Shown piece after piece: positions 3,969 through 5,244 of a stretch of DNA of 5,244 nt (positions are counted from its first letter, which is position 1; every line of letters starts with the position of its first letter). Under the pieces are notes generated by a model that worked only from the letters and a program-made list of their open reading frames with translations, was not told where the DNA came from and did not search any database. Source of the DNA: JAFAGX01 sp035501575 (GTDB lineage: Bacteria; Acidobacteriota; Terriglobia; Terriglobales; Acidobacteriaceae); the NCBI GenBank assembly GCA_035501575.1, contig DATJVZ010000153.1, positions 1-5,244 on the forward strand, given 5' to 3'. Made by a program: the position numbers and the translations under genes.

Positions 3969-5244
3969 TTAGCCCTCGAAAGAGCCCTCCGGTTCGGGAA
4001 GTTGATCGCCGTCCCTCGCAATCCAGACATAGAACGTGGGCAACAGGACGATGCTTAGCAGCAAATCGGAAATCAGGCCACCGACAATGACGATGGCGAA
4101 AGGCCGCTGCGAATCGGAGCCGATGTCATGCGATAGCGCCGCGGGCAGGAGTCCAAGAGTCGCCACAAGCATAGTCATCATAATGGGACGAAGTCTAAGG
4201 ACCGCGCCTTCCACAGCGGCGTCCGCGATCGAATGCCCTCTGGCGCGGAGCTGGTTGATGTATTCGAGCATGATCACACCGGTCTGCACCGATACGCCAA
4301 ACAGCGCCAGCATGCCGACACCCGACGAGACACTAAGATAAGTTCCGGTGATCAGGAGAGCCAGCAGACCGCCAATGCGAGCCAGAGCGACGTTTAACAG
4401 AATAAGCAGCGACCATTTGAACGAGCGAAACATGGTGTAGAGAATGATAAAAATTACCAGGACCGTCAGCGGCACGATGATCGCCAGTCGCGCCTCGGCC
4501 CGCTTCTCACTTTCGTATTCACCAGACCAACCGATGCTATAGCCGGGCGGCATCTTCACTTGTTTATTAATCCGGCTAATCGCCTCTTCGACCGTGGTCC
4601 CTAGATCCCGGCCTCTCACGCTGAAGGTTACTGCCACGTAGCGGCGGTTGCCTTCCCGATAGATGTCGTATGCGCCGTCCTTCACCTCTACTTTGGTTAG
4701 TTGCGCCAGAGACACGCGTTCCCCCGCAGGAGAAACGAGGCGAACCTTCTCGATGGACCGCTGGGTGCTACGGTAGGGCGCCTGGTATCGCACGACCAGG
4801 TCGTACCGCTGTTCGCCGATCAGCACCTGGCTTACGGCATTGCCGCCCACTGCCGTCTGAACGGCGTCTTGTATGTCTGCCACGTTGATGCCAAAACGAG
4901 CGGCCTGGCGGCGATCGATTGTCAGGTCAAGATTCGGCTGACCGAAATCGCGTAAGAGCTTGACATCATGCATGCCAGGAATTCTCGACATCACGACGGT
5001 GACTTCCTCGCCCTTCTGCTCGAGAAGTTTCAGATCGTCACCGAAGATCTTGAGGGCGGCGGCGCCCTTAGTGCCCGTGAGCGTTTCTCCGACGTTGTCC
5101 TCGATGGGCTGCGAAAAGTTCCAGATCGCCCCGGGATACCTTTCGACCGCACGGTTCATGGCGGCAATCAGCTCCTCTTTGTTTCGATGGAAAACCGGCC
5201 TCCACTGGTCCTTGGGCTTCAAGTCAACGAAATACTCGGTGTTG
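3969..5244 (-). CDS. CzcA/CusA-family heavy-metal efflux RND transporter, C-terminal part
   Basis: 424 residues of the C-terminal part are visible; the frame is open through the right edge (NTEYFVDLKPKDQW), so the gene is partial and no start is in view. Full-length relatives have about 1,040 residues. These pumps are proton-driven inner-membrane exporters of divalent or monovalent metal ions. Seen in order: the second periplasmic porter/docking region with WNFSQPIEDNVGETLTG, ALKIFGDDL, TAVGGNAVSQVLIGEQRYDL and GNRRYVAVTFSVRGRDLG, then five membrane segments (about 253-271, 278-298, 304-325, 354-371, 384-408), then a short acidic tail. SVQTGVIMLEYINQLRARG, EGAVLRLRPIMMTMLVATLG and LPAALSHDIGSDSQRPFA are strongly characteristic of the heavy-metal branch rather than the drug (AcrB) branch. 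The segment is not Met-rich, so a CzcA/CnrA-like divalent-cation pump is somewhat favoured over a Cu(I)/Ag(I) pump. The proton-relay residues of TM4 lie outside the window. A TTG at 5222 is an internal Leu codon, not a start. Confidence 0.93.
   Translation of the reverse strand, partial: NTEYFVDLKPKDQWRPVFHRNKEELIAAMNRAVERYPGAIWNFSQPIEDNVGETLTGTKGAAALKIFGDDLKLLEQKGEEVTVVMSRIPGMHDVKLLRDFGQPNLDLTIDRRQAARFGINVADIQDAVQTAVGGNAVSQVLIGEQRYDLVVRYQAPYRSTQRSIEKVRLVSPAGERVSLAQLTKVEVKDGAYDIYREGNRRYVAVTFSVRGRDLGTTVEEAISRINKQVKMPPGYSIGWSGEYESEKRAEARLAIIVPLTVLVIFIILYTMFRSFKWSLLILLNVALARIGGLLALLITGTYLSVSSGVGMLALFGVSVQTGVIMLEYINQLRARGHSIADAAVEGAVLRLRPIMMTMLVATLGLLPAALSHDIGSDSQRPFAIVIVGGLISDLLLSIVLLPTFYVWIARDGDQLPEPEGSFEG
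3973..3977 (-). promoter_or_regulatory. Ribosome binding site of the TolC-like gene within the RND pump's last codons
   Basis: GAGGG on the minus strand, part of the Glu-Gly codons that end the pump, lies 4 nt before the ATG at 3968. A second purine block, GGAGGG (3990-3985), lies 16 nt upstream, too far for direct use but possibly a ribosome standby site. The close packing implies translational coupling of pump and channel. Confidence 0.5.

Noticed and set aside
3072..4058. Several plus-strand open frames of 71-132 codons opposite the TolC-like and RND genes
   Set aside because: They are antisense shadows of clearly coding minus-strand genes, and no families are recognised.

Overview
The window looks like chromosomal DNA from a Gram-negative bacterium of moderately high GC. 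The gene content and the aldolase's sequence style suggest Acidobacteria (Solibacter/Bryobacter-like), but that is recognition from memory without a search. Every gene I can support lies on the minus strand, so transcription runs from the right edge to the left.

Right part (5244 down to 2667): the C-terminal 424 residues of an RND-type heavy-metal efflux pump (CzcA/CusA family), cut by the window edge. It is followed with zero spacing (TAA directly against ATG) by its TolC/CzcC-like outer-membrane channel. Together these are the inner- and outer-membrane parts of a tripartite exporter. The periplasmic adaptor (CzcB type) is not seen and, if linked, should lie beyond the right edge.

Middle (2597 down to 1213): a KDPG/KHG-aldolase-family enzyme, then, 5 nt after its stop codon and with its ribosome binding site inside the aldolase's last codons, a secreted beta-repeat protein of the DUF4097 type. 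A 69-nt gap with an extended -10-like promoter separates this pair from the efflux genes. The pair may therefore be transcribed on its own as well as by read-through.

Left part (1212 down to 1): a single-domain PilZ (c-di-GMP receptor) gene has a near-consensus sigma-70 promoter so close to its ATG that the mRNA should be leaderless. Next comes about 620 nt with no convincing gene but with a hairpin and a 12-bp palindrome. The window ends with the first 54 codons of an exported protein whose start resembles SurA/parvulin-type prolyl isomerases.

No RNA gene, CRISPR array or complete mobile element was seen. The points most worth following are the aldolase's altered substrate pocket (Arg, Pro and Ser positions all replaced), the leaderless PilZ promoter with an upstream palindrome, and the unusual joining of efflux, aldolase and DUF4097 genes. 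I saw no clear sign of an entirely new system.
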